Source of the DNA: an uncultured Brachyspira sp.
GTDB lineage: Bacteria; Spirochaetota; Brachyspiria; Brachyspirales; Brachyspiraceae
NCBI RefSeq assembly: GCF_944388875.1
Contig: NZ_CALXKQ010000001.1
Span: forward strand, 372,001 to 436,000
Direction: 5' to 3'
DNA: 64,000 bases
The translations under genes were made by a program, and so were the position numbers. This document shows positions 36,540-45,944 of the stretch, piece by piece. The notes below the pieces were generated by a model, which ran no database searches, was not told the origin of the DNA, and saw only the letters and a program-made list of their open reading frames with translations. The stretch's first letter is position 1. Every line of letters begins with the position of its first letter.

Positions 36540-37288
36540 GATAATATATAAAAACGCTAACTTGAATTTTTAGTAAATATATAATGCAGGCGAAAGCCTT
36601 TTATACTGAAATAATAACATAATTAAATATACGGATGAGTATTAACCTATACTCTTACTTCGTGCAGGCTTCCCTCACGGTACTGCCACCCCATTACCAA
36701 ACGCCCACTGTACGCGACCGAAGGAAGTACCAGACGAAGTCGGTATGCGGCTGATTACCCAACATCAAAAAAAATAACTAAAAAGCCAACCCAAACACAA
36801 AACTAACCCATAAATAATTTTTTTGAAAATTTTCCATATAACCCACCACCTGACCGAACGAAGTGAGGAAATACCCGAAGGGTACGCCCTTATTATTAAA
36901 AAAACATTTTTAACAAAACAAGCCTACAAACAGTAACTTTTTTAGAAAAAACACGAAAAAGATTGTACTTTTTTCATAGGAAAAAAGTACCAAAAAACTA
37001 CTTCTTTTGTGGCACAGGCGAAGCCCGCCTCGCTGTGCGTGCCTTTGGCAGGCGAGAAGCAAAAAGCATTTACATACTGTAGGATAACCCAAACATTCTG
37101 GTAGCATACCAAAAACGATAACGCGAATTTTTATTAAATATTGAACGCAGGCTAAAGCCTTTTACTCTGAAATAATGACCTACTTAAATATACGGCTGAT
37201 TACCCACTACTCGCCGTAGGGGCTTCCCGCACCGTATATCTTAATATTAAGGACAGTAAAATGTAGGTGCGGCTTTATCCAATATTAA
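36540..37288. repeat. Composite repeat unit a (no gene)
   Basis: A ~750-base non-coding stretch made of the island's repeat blocks: a GCAGGCGAAAGCCTTTTA hairpin block, R1 (tag at 36755), an A+T-rich spacer ending TTTTCCATATAACCCACC, then a ~370-base block (36904..37272) nearly identical to 45538..45906. That block contains a G+C-rich palindrome (centre GCCTTTGGC), the GCAGGCTAAAGCC hairpin and an imperfect R1 end. It stops 5 bases before the stop codon of the KAP gene. An open frame at 36910..37107 lies inside the repeat and is not counted as a gene. Confidence 0.85.
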
Positions 37289-37292
37289 ACAA

Positions 37293-39251
37293 CTAATAAT
37301 CTGTATTATTATAGAATTCTATTCTTTCTCTTAATTCTTTTATTCTATCTAATAAGTATTTATCATTTGTTTCTATACTATCTACAAATGGTATCAAATT
37401 ATTTACCATATCTTTTAATTCTTTAGCATTATAAATAATAGTTTTTGAATTCAAAAAAAATAAAAATATTCTTATTGAAAAAACATCTTTTGTAATAAGT
37501 CGTAAATTTTGAGATAAAAACAACAAATGTACTATTGCATAATTATATTGTCCAAAGTCAGAAAAAAAATAATATTTGTTATGATTATTAAAATTTTCTA
37601 AAACATTATAAAATTCTTCTGGAACTTCTTTTATTTTCTTTTCATACAAATTATTTAATAATTCTCTTTCATAATTTATTAAAACATCATTATTATTAAT
37701 GGATATAATATCATTACGAGATATAAAATAGAAAAAATTATTATGCTCATATTCATTTTTTATAAGAAAAATACCATTAACATCTGCATTGTTCCAATAA
37801 TTATATAATGCATTTTTTAAAATTTTTAAATATCTATCTTTATTATCATAAATAATATCATAATAATAAAAATAAACTTTACTATATATATCGAAACAAT
37901 CTGAATCCATAAAATTATCAATTTCTTTTTCTATAATATTAAAAACAATATCTATATTTTCTTTGATAATTTCAGAATTTTCATAGCCTTCACTAATTAT
38001 TTTATAAGATTTTAAATATTTTTTATTTAGATAAATATGATTTTTATATTCTAAAAACAATTCTTCATAATTTAACATTCCGCATTCTATATATTTATAA
38101 AAATAATATAAAATATATTTTTTTGTTTCATTTCTTATAACATATTGTTTTCCTATATTTGAAATTAATTCTTTAAATTTAGATAAATATTCTTGATTAA
38201 TATTATTATTTACATTTTGATTTTCCTCCGTTTTCATATCCATAGAACAATTTTCTATAGCATTTTTTATTATTGCTTCAGTAATAATTTCTGAATGATA
38301 TTTATCATATTATTCTTTACTTACAAAAACGCTATTATTTATTATATTTTTATCATATACTATTAAAACAATTGCAAATATTTTTAATATTTCTAAAAAT
38401 AATTCTTCATTATTGTTTAATTTATATTCTTCTTTCTCTATAAATCTATTTATTTCATTTAAGAAATATTTTGACATATCGAAGAATTTTTTAAAAGTCC
38501 TTATATTATAACATTCCATTTCCATAAATATATTAATAATATTAGGTATGCATTGCTCATAAAAAAAATGATTACTAATATAATAATTTTCTATGTCTTT
38601 ATCATATATTAAATTTTTTATTATATATGTTTCTAAAAATAATTTAAAATTATTTTTATCTATACTATGTAATTTTATAGTATGCCTTATGATTTTTTCT
38701 TTTATTTTATTATACTCTCCATTATTAATTAATACTTCTTCATTACAAATAAATAATACTTTTACATTATTCGATATAAAATTATCATAAATAGAATATA
38801 ATAAATCTTCTATATTTATATTTTTAGATAATCTTTCTAAATCATCAATAATTAATAATATTTTATTAATTTCAATAGAATTATTACTTATATCAGATAA
38901 TATTTTCATAATAGGTTCTTCTAAAATATTATTAGTATATTTTATTATAGGTTTAAAAATTTTTAATGCCATTTTATTTACATTATTTATAGCTTTTATA
39001 TTTGGACAATCTGAGTCTTTTTTGGGAACATCAAAAATACCAGATATGCTTATATCATAAATTACATCATCTATAGTATTTTTTCCTGCAACAGATACAT
39101 ATATACTATCTTTATAATTATTTTTCACATAATATGTTTTACCAGCTCCCCATTCACCTGTAAGCATTATTCCATAATCTGTATTTTCTTCAGCTAAATA
39201 ATGTTTTATTGTATTTTCTATATATTTAAAATAATTATCTTTATTTTCCAT
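37293..39251 (-). pseudogene. KAP-family P-loop NTPase interrupted by an in-frame stop
   Basis: One 652-codon frame broken by TAA at 38310..38312. Part 1 (39251..38310, 313 residues): Walker A GEWGAGKT (32-39), Walker B ILLIIDDLER (131-140), as in KAP NTPases, membrane-associated ATPases often found in phage-defence loci. Part 2 (37293..38243, 316 residues) continues in the same frame after 22 codons; it has no ribosome site and is helical and Tyr/Asn-rich. The start codon directly follows the stop of the restriction-gene cassette (TAAATG), and its ribosome site (GAGGGGGA) is made by that cassette's last codons. The stop may be a real mutation or a sequencing error; part 1 alone keeps the ATPase core. 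Confidence 0.8.
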
Positions 39252-40619
39252 TTATTCCCCCTCAATAATCTTAATCTCCTCATCGCTCAAATTATACAAC
39301 TTGTACACTAAAGAATCAATCTGCTTGTCAACGGCATTAATCTGCCTGTTAAGCATAGTAACGGCGTTAGGATTTTTCTCGGAAGCTAATTTTTTGTTTA
39401 GAGCTATGATACTGTCTACTAGCGTAACCATCTTGTCATGCATTTCCTTGTCTTGCTTATTAGACATATCTAAAGGATAATAGATGAAATTAGATAATGA
39501 ATTTTTATTAACATTCATATATCCTCCACTCATAGAATTATGTTTATTAGAAGATTTAAATACCAAATTATATAATTTTGAATTCAATAAACCTAATATA
39601 TATTTTAAATTATATATGCTTTGTTCTTTATTCATTATTATAGTTGTAGATTTACCACTTAATACATTTGAAGTATCATCATAACAAAATTCTAGTTTAT
39701 TTACCATTCCTGCAGCAATTATTTTTTCTTTTATTGCACTATTATACCTTTTTGGAAATTTAGATTTAACAATCTCTTTTTCTACTATAGGATAATTATA
39801 TTTATCTTTTATATATTGAGTATTATTAATTCCCCATAAAATAGGATATCTATCTATAGTACCCGTATTAATAAATTTAAAAGATGAATCAACATTATTA
39901 TCATCTTTTAAATATTTTTTAATTTCATATGCTTCAGATACTGTAGCAGAATTTTCAATAATAAAATCATCACCTAATAATTTAGATTTTTTCACGACTT
40001 TATCTATCAATTCAAATTCTTTATCAAATTTAACAGACCATTCAAAAGTATTATCTATAAGAAATTCTTTTTTATAATCAATTTCTTCTTCAGATATCAT
40101 TTTATTATACATACCAACTTCAGGATTTTTTTTATTTATTATAATAACAATAGGATATACATTAATCTTTTTATTATTACTTACAAAAACAGATACAGAA
40201 GAATAATCCCTAATGTTTTTTATATGATACTTTGAAAATAATAATCTTAAATGCTCTCCATAAGGTAAAGATAAAAATTTATTTGGTATTATATAACCAA
40301 AATATCCGTTATCTTTTAATAGACTAATACTTTTTTCTGAAAATACACAATATAAATCCCAATTTCCACTTGCTACTTCATAATTTGAAGAACAATAATT
40401 ACGTTCTAAAGGACTACTTTTTACCATTTCTTCGGAGTCAACATACGGTGGGTTACCTATCACCACATCGAAACCGCCCGCTTTAAAAACGCTTTTAAAC
40501 TCATCTTCCCAATCAAAACAATTTATTTTATACTGCGTTTCCTCGTCAAAATCAAGCACCGACTGGCTCTCGTAAAAACCATTACCTACTACGAGCTGTA
40601 GCACCTTCCCGCACGGCAC
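39252..40619 (-). pseudogene. 5'-truncated type IIG restriction-modification gene, cassette A
   Basis: An open frame of 455 codons whose first 11 come from the R1 repeat (GTG start, no ribosome site). From GNGFYES on, its 441 residues align without gaps to residues 518-958 of the full gene at 48629..51505, with about 25 differences by eye (~94% identity). It keeps NPPY (methyltransferase motif IV) and the whole target-recognition region and C-terminus but lacks the nuclease and the SAM-binding motif I, so it cannot act alone. It is best read as a silent specificity donor or a remnant of duplication. The KAP gene starts one base beyond its stop codon. Confidence 0.88.
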
Positions 40620-41342
40620 TGCAACCCATTACGGACAGACCTCTGTACGTGCGGCTGATTACCCAACCTCAAAAAATAAATAAAATAACTAAAAATCCAA
40701 CCCAAACTCAAAGACGAACCAATAAATAATTTTTTTTAAATTTTCCATATAACCCACCCTAACCCCCTCTTATTATTAAACAAACATTTTTAACAAAATA
40801 AGCCTACAAACAGTAACTTTTTTAGAAAAAAACGAAAAACTACAAGCTGTAGCACCTTCCCGCACGGCAACGCTAACCCTTACCAAACGCCCCCTGTACG
40901 TGCGGCTGATTACCCAACATCAAACAAAAAAACTAATGAAAAAGCTAATCCAAAAAATCATAAACTAACACATAAATAATTTTTTAAAATTTTCCATATA
41001 ACCCACCCAAACCCGCCCTTATAGTTAAACAAACATTTTTAACAAAACAAGCCTACAAATATAATTTTTTTAGAAAAAATTAGAAAAAGATTGTACTTTT
41101 TTCAATAAAAATTGTGAGCTTCTGGCAAGTTTACTTGACAGAACCCAAAAGCGAACAATTTTTATTTATAATAAAACAAAAGAAGCAAAAAGCATTTACA
41201 TCATGTAGGATAACCCAAACATTCTGGTAATATACCAAAAACGCTAACGCAAATTTTTATTAAATATACAACGCAGGCTAAAGCCTTTTACTCTGAAATA
41301 ATAACCTACTTAAATATACGGCTGATTACCCAACATCAAACA
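40588..41342. repeat. Composite repeat unit b (no gene)
   Basis: It holds two R1 palindromes: CTACGAGCTGTAG (40589..40601) with tag at 40659, and CTACAAGCTGTAG (40840..40852), where CCGCACG (40860..40866) pairs with CGTGCGG (40899..40905) and the tag follows at 40910. After each comes the spacer ending TTTTCCATATAACCCACC and AAACAAACATTTTTAACAAA. Then a shortened form of the long block, the GCAGGCTAAAGCC hairpin and a final tag (41326..41341), 10 bases from the next gene's stop codon. Nothing coding was seen. Confidence 0.85.
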
Positions 41343-41351
41343 ATAAAAATA

Positions 41352-41618
41352 TTATAAATCTTCTAAGCTATTGATACGACCTTCTCGCATTAAATTTAAT
41401 ATTCGTTTTCCTTTTGATGTTAAATATGGTTCTTTATAAATTGTCATAGTCATAGCTGTAGCAAATTCTATGTTTCCACCTATTATATAGTTATTAATTA
41501 AAAAATTAAAAATTTCTTTAAATTGTTCATAGTCTATAGACTTTATATATAAATCAAAATTTTCAAATCCTTTATCAAGTTCATCTAAGATATTTTTTAT
41601 AATTTCAAAGTCAAGCAT
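41352..41618 (-). CDS. Small acidic protein of unknown function
   Basis: Start ATG at 41618 (88 residues, MLDFEIIKNIL...) chosen because GGAGG lies 6 bases upstream; an ATG four codons earlier lacks a site. The first half is helical and acidic (ILDELDKGFENFDLYIKSIDYEQFKEIFNFLINN), the end (YLTSKGKRILNLMREGRINSLEDL) looks like the last helix and wing of a winged-helix domain, as in DUF2513/YjcQ-type phage proteins; this resemblance is weak. It is the last gene of a cargo set with the DUF1848 and methyltransferase genes, ending beside an R1 tag. Confidence 0.55.
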   Translation of the reverse strand: MLDFEIIKNILDELDKGFENFDLYIKSIDYEQFKEIFNFLINNYIIGGNIEFATAMTMTIYKEPYLTSKGKRILNLMREGRINSLEDL

Positions 41619-41670
41619 ATTATCCTCCATAATATTTTAATACAATATTAAAAAATTTTATTAATAAAAA

Positions 41671-42618
41671 TTAATCTAAATTTAAATGAGGCTGTACTGT
41701 TTTAAATGAAGAAACTTTTTTATCTGTAATTTTGTCTTTTGGTGTTAAGGAATCACATAATAAAGGAGAAGTTTTATCATATTTTGAATGCATTTCATCA
41801 ATCTTTTTTTCACTATAATTTGCATAACAATAAACGCATTTACTTAAACAAGTATTATATGCCCCTATATCAAAACTTTCTATACAACCGCAAGGCAACC
41901 TTTGATTTTTATCTTTATTGGCTTTAATATCATAACCTACAATATCAGATATTAATTTATCATCAATACATTTTCCATGAGTAATACCAAATTTAGACAA
42001 ATCCATAGTTTCTGCACAAGTATCTATACTCATATTATATGACTTTGTAACTTCAGACATAAATTTTGTTAAATCTAATATCATATTTTCATCATTGTTT
42101 ATATCATAAAAATTTATGCCTTTCATATTTCTTTTTACTTTTGCATATATATCCATAAAACTTATGGTGCATCTTTGTGTATAATTATGCAAATGTTTGG
42201 CTATCTTTTCAAAATATTTTTTATGATAATCAATATTATATTTATCAGTTATCATTATAGGGTCATATCGCCATATAACCTTTTTACTTCCTATTTTGTC
42301 AGATAATTTTTTAAATGTATCAAAAATTTTATCATTTTTGGAAGGTACTTTCTTTTCTATATCATCACCATAAGAAGTTACTGTAAATTGAAAATAATAT
42401 TTATAATGTTTTAACAAATCTAATTTATCTAACATAGGAGCAGGATTTTTACTCCAAAATACTATGCAATCAACAATATCAGGCGAAATATCTATTTTAC
42501 TAACTTGATATATATTTATAGGATTTCGTACTAAGACATATTTTTCTTTAATCCTATTAAAAAACCACTCCGAATAATAGGACGGTATATCAGTTCTTCT
42601 ACTAGCACTTATTATCAT
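41671..42618 (-). CDS. DUF1848 protein (cysteine-cluster, radical SAM-like)
   Basis: 315 residues. MIISASRRTDIPSYYSEWFFNRIKEKYVLVRNP opens the family; VDCIVFWSKNPAPMLDKL, FQFTVTSYG and KKVIWRYDPIMIT follow, a TIM-barrel-like pattern. The C-terminal Cys cluster LPCGCIESFDIGAYNTCLSKCVYCYANYS should bind an iron-sulfur cluster, and the CxxxCxxC within it recalls radical SAM proteins. The family's reaction is unknown to me. It lies 21 bases after the methyltransferase-like gene, and 52 bases before the small acidic protein, as one cargo operon. Confidence 0.85.
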   Translation of the reverse strand: MIISASRRTDIPSYYSEWFFNRIKEKYVLVRNPINIYQVSKIDISPDIVDCIVFWSKNPAPMLDKLDLLKHYKYYFQFTVTSYGDDIEKKVPSKNDKIFDTFKKLSDKIGSKKVIWRYDPIMITDKYNIDYHKKYFEKIAKHLHNYTQRCTISFMDIYAKVKRNMKGINFYDINNDENMILDLTKFMSEVTKSYNMSIDTCAETMDLSKFGITHGKCIDDKLISDIVGYDIKANKDKNQRLPCGCIESFDIGAYNTCLSKCVYCYANYSEKKIDEMHSKYDKTSPLLCDSLTPKDKITDKKVSSFKTVQPHLNLD

Positions 42619-42639
42619 TATCTATCCTTAAATATTTAA

Positions 42640-43530
42640 CTATAATCTAGTTATTTTTATTATTGAATAATTAAATTTTCTATTTGTAATAACTGGATAT
42701 CGATTAACATTACAATTTAATCTACAATTTTCTTTCTCAGTACAAAAATGGTTGGTTAATTCATTTAAAATATTTTTTATATTTTCTGGATAAATATAAT
42801 CTTTACATATATCATTTATATATTTTTTTCCGATTTCATCTACTTTTACATCAAATAAAATTTCATATACAAATCCATTATCCAAAAAATATTTTAATAT
42901 ATTATTTTTCTTTAATCTATCTTCATCAAATGCAAATGAAATTAATAAATATATATTATCATAATAAATTTTTTTGGGAATAACTTTTAATAACTCATCT
43001 TGTATTTCTCCTATAGATTTCGGAAAAAATATAATATTACTATATATATTAGTATCAATATAAGGATCTTGATTAATTAAAAAATTATAAAAATCAAATA
43101 GATTAAATTTAAAAGTACAATTATCATTATTAAGTATTGTTGGAGTATATTGCCAATCAATAATATCTAAACCAACATAATTTATAGGAAAATTATCTCT
43201 GTAATATAGGTTTTTATTATATAGTGAATCTAAAGCATATAAATCTAAACCAGCACCAGAACCTATAGATAGTATTTCACAATTTCTATAATCAATTCGA
43301 TTACTATAAAAAAAACCAAACAGTAAAGTATACATTTCCATATATTCAAATATATAAGCATATGAATATCTTAATAAGTACAATTGTTGAACACAATATT
43401 TATTATAATCAGGAATGTGATTATCGTAAAAATATAAATCATCTAATTCACATAACACCCCTTCACTGTACATATACATATATTGTTTTAAATCATTATA
43501 AATAGTTTCTATATAATTTTTTATTATCAT
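42640..43530 (-). CDS. Class I methyltransferase-like protein, unknown target
   Basis: 296 residues. A Rossmann-type SAM site is seen at ILSIGSGAGLDLYALDSL (motif I, ~86-103) and YVGLDIIDWQYTP (motif II, acidic residue Asp), with SNIIFFPKSIGEI as a possible motif IV strand. The N-terminal 80 residues are rich in Tyr and acidic residues. A late Cys group (CTEKENCRLNC) could hold metal. Base composition is lower in G+C than core genes, suggesting transfer. Its start overlaps none, but TAAATG joins it to a 15-codon reading frame just upstream. It is the first full gene of this cargo set. Confidence 0.6.
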   Translation of the reverse strand: MIIKNYIETIYNDLKQYMYMYSEGVLCELDDLYFYDNHIPDYNKYCVQQLYLLRYSYAYIFEYMEMYTLLFGFFYSNRIDYRNCEILSIGSGAGLDLYALDSLYNKNLYYRDNFPINYVGLDIIDWQYTPTILNNDNCTFKFNLFDFYNFLINQDPYIDTNIYSNIIFFPKSIGEIQDELLKVIPKKIYYDNIYLLISFAFDEDRLKKNNILKYFLDNGFVYEILFDVKVDEIGKKYINDICKDYIYPENIKNILNELTNHFCTEKENCRLNCNVNRYPVITNRKFNYSIIKITRL

Positions 43531-43578
43531 TTAATATCCTAAAACTAATTTTTGTAATAATAAAATATTTTTTAACAT
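43531..43578 (-). CDS. Possible 15-residue leader peptide
   Basis: ATG at 43578 has AGAGG seven bases upstream and encodes MLKNILLLQKLVLGY, with its stop codon joined to the next gene's start (TAAATG). It may only serve to couple translation to the methyltransferase gene. It is too short to support on its own; the ribosome site and stop-start junction are the evidence. Confidence 0.3.
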   Translation of the reverse strand: MLKNILLLQKLVLGY

Positions 43579-43603
43579 AATAAACCTCTTATAGTTCCTT
43601 TTA

Positions 43604-43645
43604 TTAACCTTCTATAATCCTCACTTCCTCATTGCTCAAATTATA
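43604..43645 (-). pseudogene. Remnant of the type IIG gene's last codons (module 2)
   Basis: Reads YNLSNEEVRIIEG and a stop, matching the C-terminus of the full gene (YNLSDDEVRIIEGE). The following bases (AAGGAACTATAAGAGGTTT) also match those after the full gene's stop at 48629. It therefore marks a recombination or insertion boundary exactly at the restriction gene's 3' end, with a cargo set beginning downstream. Confidence 0.8.
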
Positions 43646-43929
43646 AATTTATATATAAAATTATCAACCCACTATATAGACCCTTAAATTCTAAACAAGG
43701 GCTAACAGCCCGCATCATAAACTTAATAAAAATTTTTTGGTTCTTTTGACGAAGTCCGCCTGTGGCGTAGAAAAAAGAACATGTATAAGATATCATATTT
43801 AATAAAAGATATCCCATACATGTTGTAAATGTTTTTTGCTTCTTTTTTACAAAAAAGAAGTAGGTTTTTTGGTACTTTTTTGCCTAAACAAAAAAGTACA
43901 CAAAACGTTTTGCTTTCTTTTACAAAGAA
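43646..43929. repeat. Repeat R2, copy 1
   Basis: About 280 non-coding bases between the remnant and cassette B. It shares its first ~140 bases with 55516..55660 (TTATCAACCCACTATATA, CCCTTAAATTCTAAAC, the GGGCTAACAGCCC hairpin, then a TTCTTTTGAC...GTGGCG palindromic segment) and its end (TTTGCTTTCTTTTACAAAGAA) with 55780..55801. Several A/T-rich hairpins are present. Nothing coding was seen. Confidence 0.8.
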
Positions 43930-45378
43930 CTAACCCTCAATAATCTTTATTTCCTCATCGTTAAGCCCATACAAAGCATACACAATCTTATCAATAGCCT
44001 TGTCCACCGCCTGAATACGCGTGTTAAGCATTTCAATAGTGTTAGGATTCTTCTCGGAAGAAAGTTTTTTGTTTAAATCAATGATGTTGTCAACGAGATT
44101 AACTAACTTACTTTCAGTTTCTTTATCAGGCTCTGGAATTGGAAACGGTTCTATTGAATCCTTTCTATATTGAAAACCTGCACTACCTAATTGTATATTA
44201 GAATAAAAATGATAAAAAATATAAAAACCTGCTTTTGAAGATAATACAGCCATAATATATTTTAAATGTTCTCCTGTCATAATAAAATTTGTTTTGTCAG
44301 GAATGAAATTTTCTTCATCATAATAAAAATTAGCTGATGTTGTAGTTTCTGGATAAATTAATTTAGGTTTATCAAAATCTAATAAATAAGCACAATTTCT
44401 TAAATTATAAGGAGTATTTCCTTTATCTTGTCTTTTTTCTAATTGTTTATAATATTTATCTAAATGCTTTTTTATAGCTGGATAATCTTTTATATTTATA
44501 GGTGGTATATTTTTTTCCTTTATACCATTATGAGTATTAATCAAATATAATCCATTTTTATTATATGAATATCTTTTTATATCCCTTCCTCTCAATAAAG
44601 GTTTTATTAACTCTGCACTTTTAATATCTTCATTTATAATATTATTTTTAGTTTCTTCATCAATAATAAATGCCTCATTAAATCCTGTTAAAATACCTCT
44701 ATTTATATTGATAGCCCAATTCTTTAAAGGTTTAAATTTACTAACTTTCTCAAATATACCATTTTCTAAATTATTCATTATAAGCCATTGTTTATCTTTA
44801 TCTGCTATAATAACTTCATTTCCAAATTGTATATTTTCAAGTTCTGATAAATCATCATAAAATTTAATCGCTTTAAACTCTCTAGGTTCATTAATTTTTA
44901 TTTCACCATCATTTTTTGAATATAATATTATACTTGTATCAACTGTAGCACCTTGAAATCTTCCACCTCCTAAATCTATAACACCATTAACATTTGCATT
45001 CTTATAAAAATAATTTCTTGTAATAGCTCCATAATTAGCCTGCATCCACTTATTAGATGTTATCATTCCTACAATACCGCCTGTTTTTAATACATCTAAA
45101 CCTTTTTCAAAAAATAATTGATAAATGTCGCCTGTTAAAACATAATTTTTATAATTAGATTCTTTATAGCCTTCTTTAAGTTCTTTTTCCATACTTTGAA
45201 TTTGAACATAAGGGGGGTTTCCAATTACTACATCAAACCCGCCTGCTTTCATAATATCCCTAAACTTAGAATTCCAATCGAAACAGTTAATTTTATATAA
45301 AGTGTCATCGTCCAAATCGAGATGGCTCTCGTAAAAACCATTACCTACTACAAGCTGTAGCACCTTCCCGCACGGCAA
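43930..45378 (-). pseudogene. 5'-truncated type IIG restriction-modification gene, cassette B with different specificity
   Basis: 482 codons, opened by the same repeat-derived MPCGKVLQLVVGNGFYES as cassette A. Shared with the full gene: GNGFYES, YKINCFDW, GGFDVVIGNPPYV, and the C-terminal helices (LVDNIIDLNKKLSSEKNPN..., NDEEIKIIEG). Between NPPY and the C-terminus the sequence is entirely different (QIQSMEKELKEGYKESNYKN..., LRGRDIKRYSYNKNGLYLIN, FIPDKTNFIMTGEHLKYIMAVLSS), the usual TaqI-like target-recognition layout. It lacks motif I and the nuclease domain. If recombined into the full gene it would change the DNA site recognised. It is not expected to be functional by itself. Confidence 0.88.
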
Positions 45379-45932
45379 CGCTAACCCTTACCAAACGCCC
45401 CATGTACGTGCGGCTGATTACCCAACCTCAAAAAATAAATAAAATAACTAAAAATCCAACCCAAACTCAAAGACGAACCAATAAATAATTTTTTTTAAAT
45501 TTTCCATATAACCCACCCACCCTTTAAAGTTAAACAAACATTTTTAACAAAATAAGCCTACAAACAGTAACTTTTTTAGAAAAAACACGAAAAAGATTGT
45601 ACTTTTTTCATAGGAAAAAAGTACCAAAAAACTACTTCTTTTGTGGCACAGGCGAAGCCCGCCTCGCTGTGCGTGCCTTTGGCAGGCGAGAAGCAAAAAG
45701 CATTTACATACTGTAGGATAACCCAAACATTCTGGTAGCATACCAAAAACGATAACGCGAATTTTTATTAAATATTGAACGCAGGCTAAAGCCTTTTACT
45801 CTGAAATAATGACCTACTTAAATATACGGCTGATTACCCACTACTCGCCGTAGGGGCTTTCCGCACCGTATATCTTAATATTAAGGACAGTAAAATGTAG
45901 GTGCGGTTTATTACCCAACATCAAACAAAAAA
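45345..45932. repeat. Composite repeat unit c (no gene)
   Basis: It starts with CTACAAGCTGTAG and the R1 palindrome (CCGCACG 45368..45374, CGTGCGG 45407..45413, tag at 45418), the spacer ending TTTTCCATATAACCCACC, then the ~370-base block 45538..45906, nearly identical to 36904..37272, and a final tag (45911..45926) 18 bases from the next gene's stop. The block's 65-codon open frame (45544..45741) is identical to that in unit a and is not counted as a gene. Confidence 0.88.
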
Positions 45933-45944
45933 ATAAAATACATA

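Noticed and set aside
36910..37107. 65-codon minus-strand frame, repeated identically at 45544..45741
   Set aside because: It lies wholly in the long intergenic repeat block, has no ribosome site, and is broken in the third copy of the block at ~41.1 kb; identity reflects the repeat, not coding constraint.
37293..38243. A separate 316-residue gene after the KAP NTPase
   Set aside because: It is in the same frame as the NTPase, separated by one stop codon and 22 open codons, with no ribosome site; better explained as the 3' half of one broken gene.
40586..40619. GTG-started N-terminus MPCGKVLQLVV of both restriction cassettes as a real start
   Set aside because: These codons come from the R1 repeat and lack a ribosome site; they only happen to stay open into the cassette.
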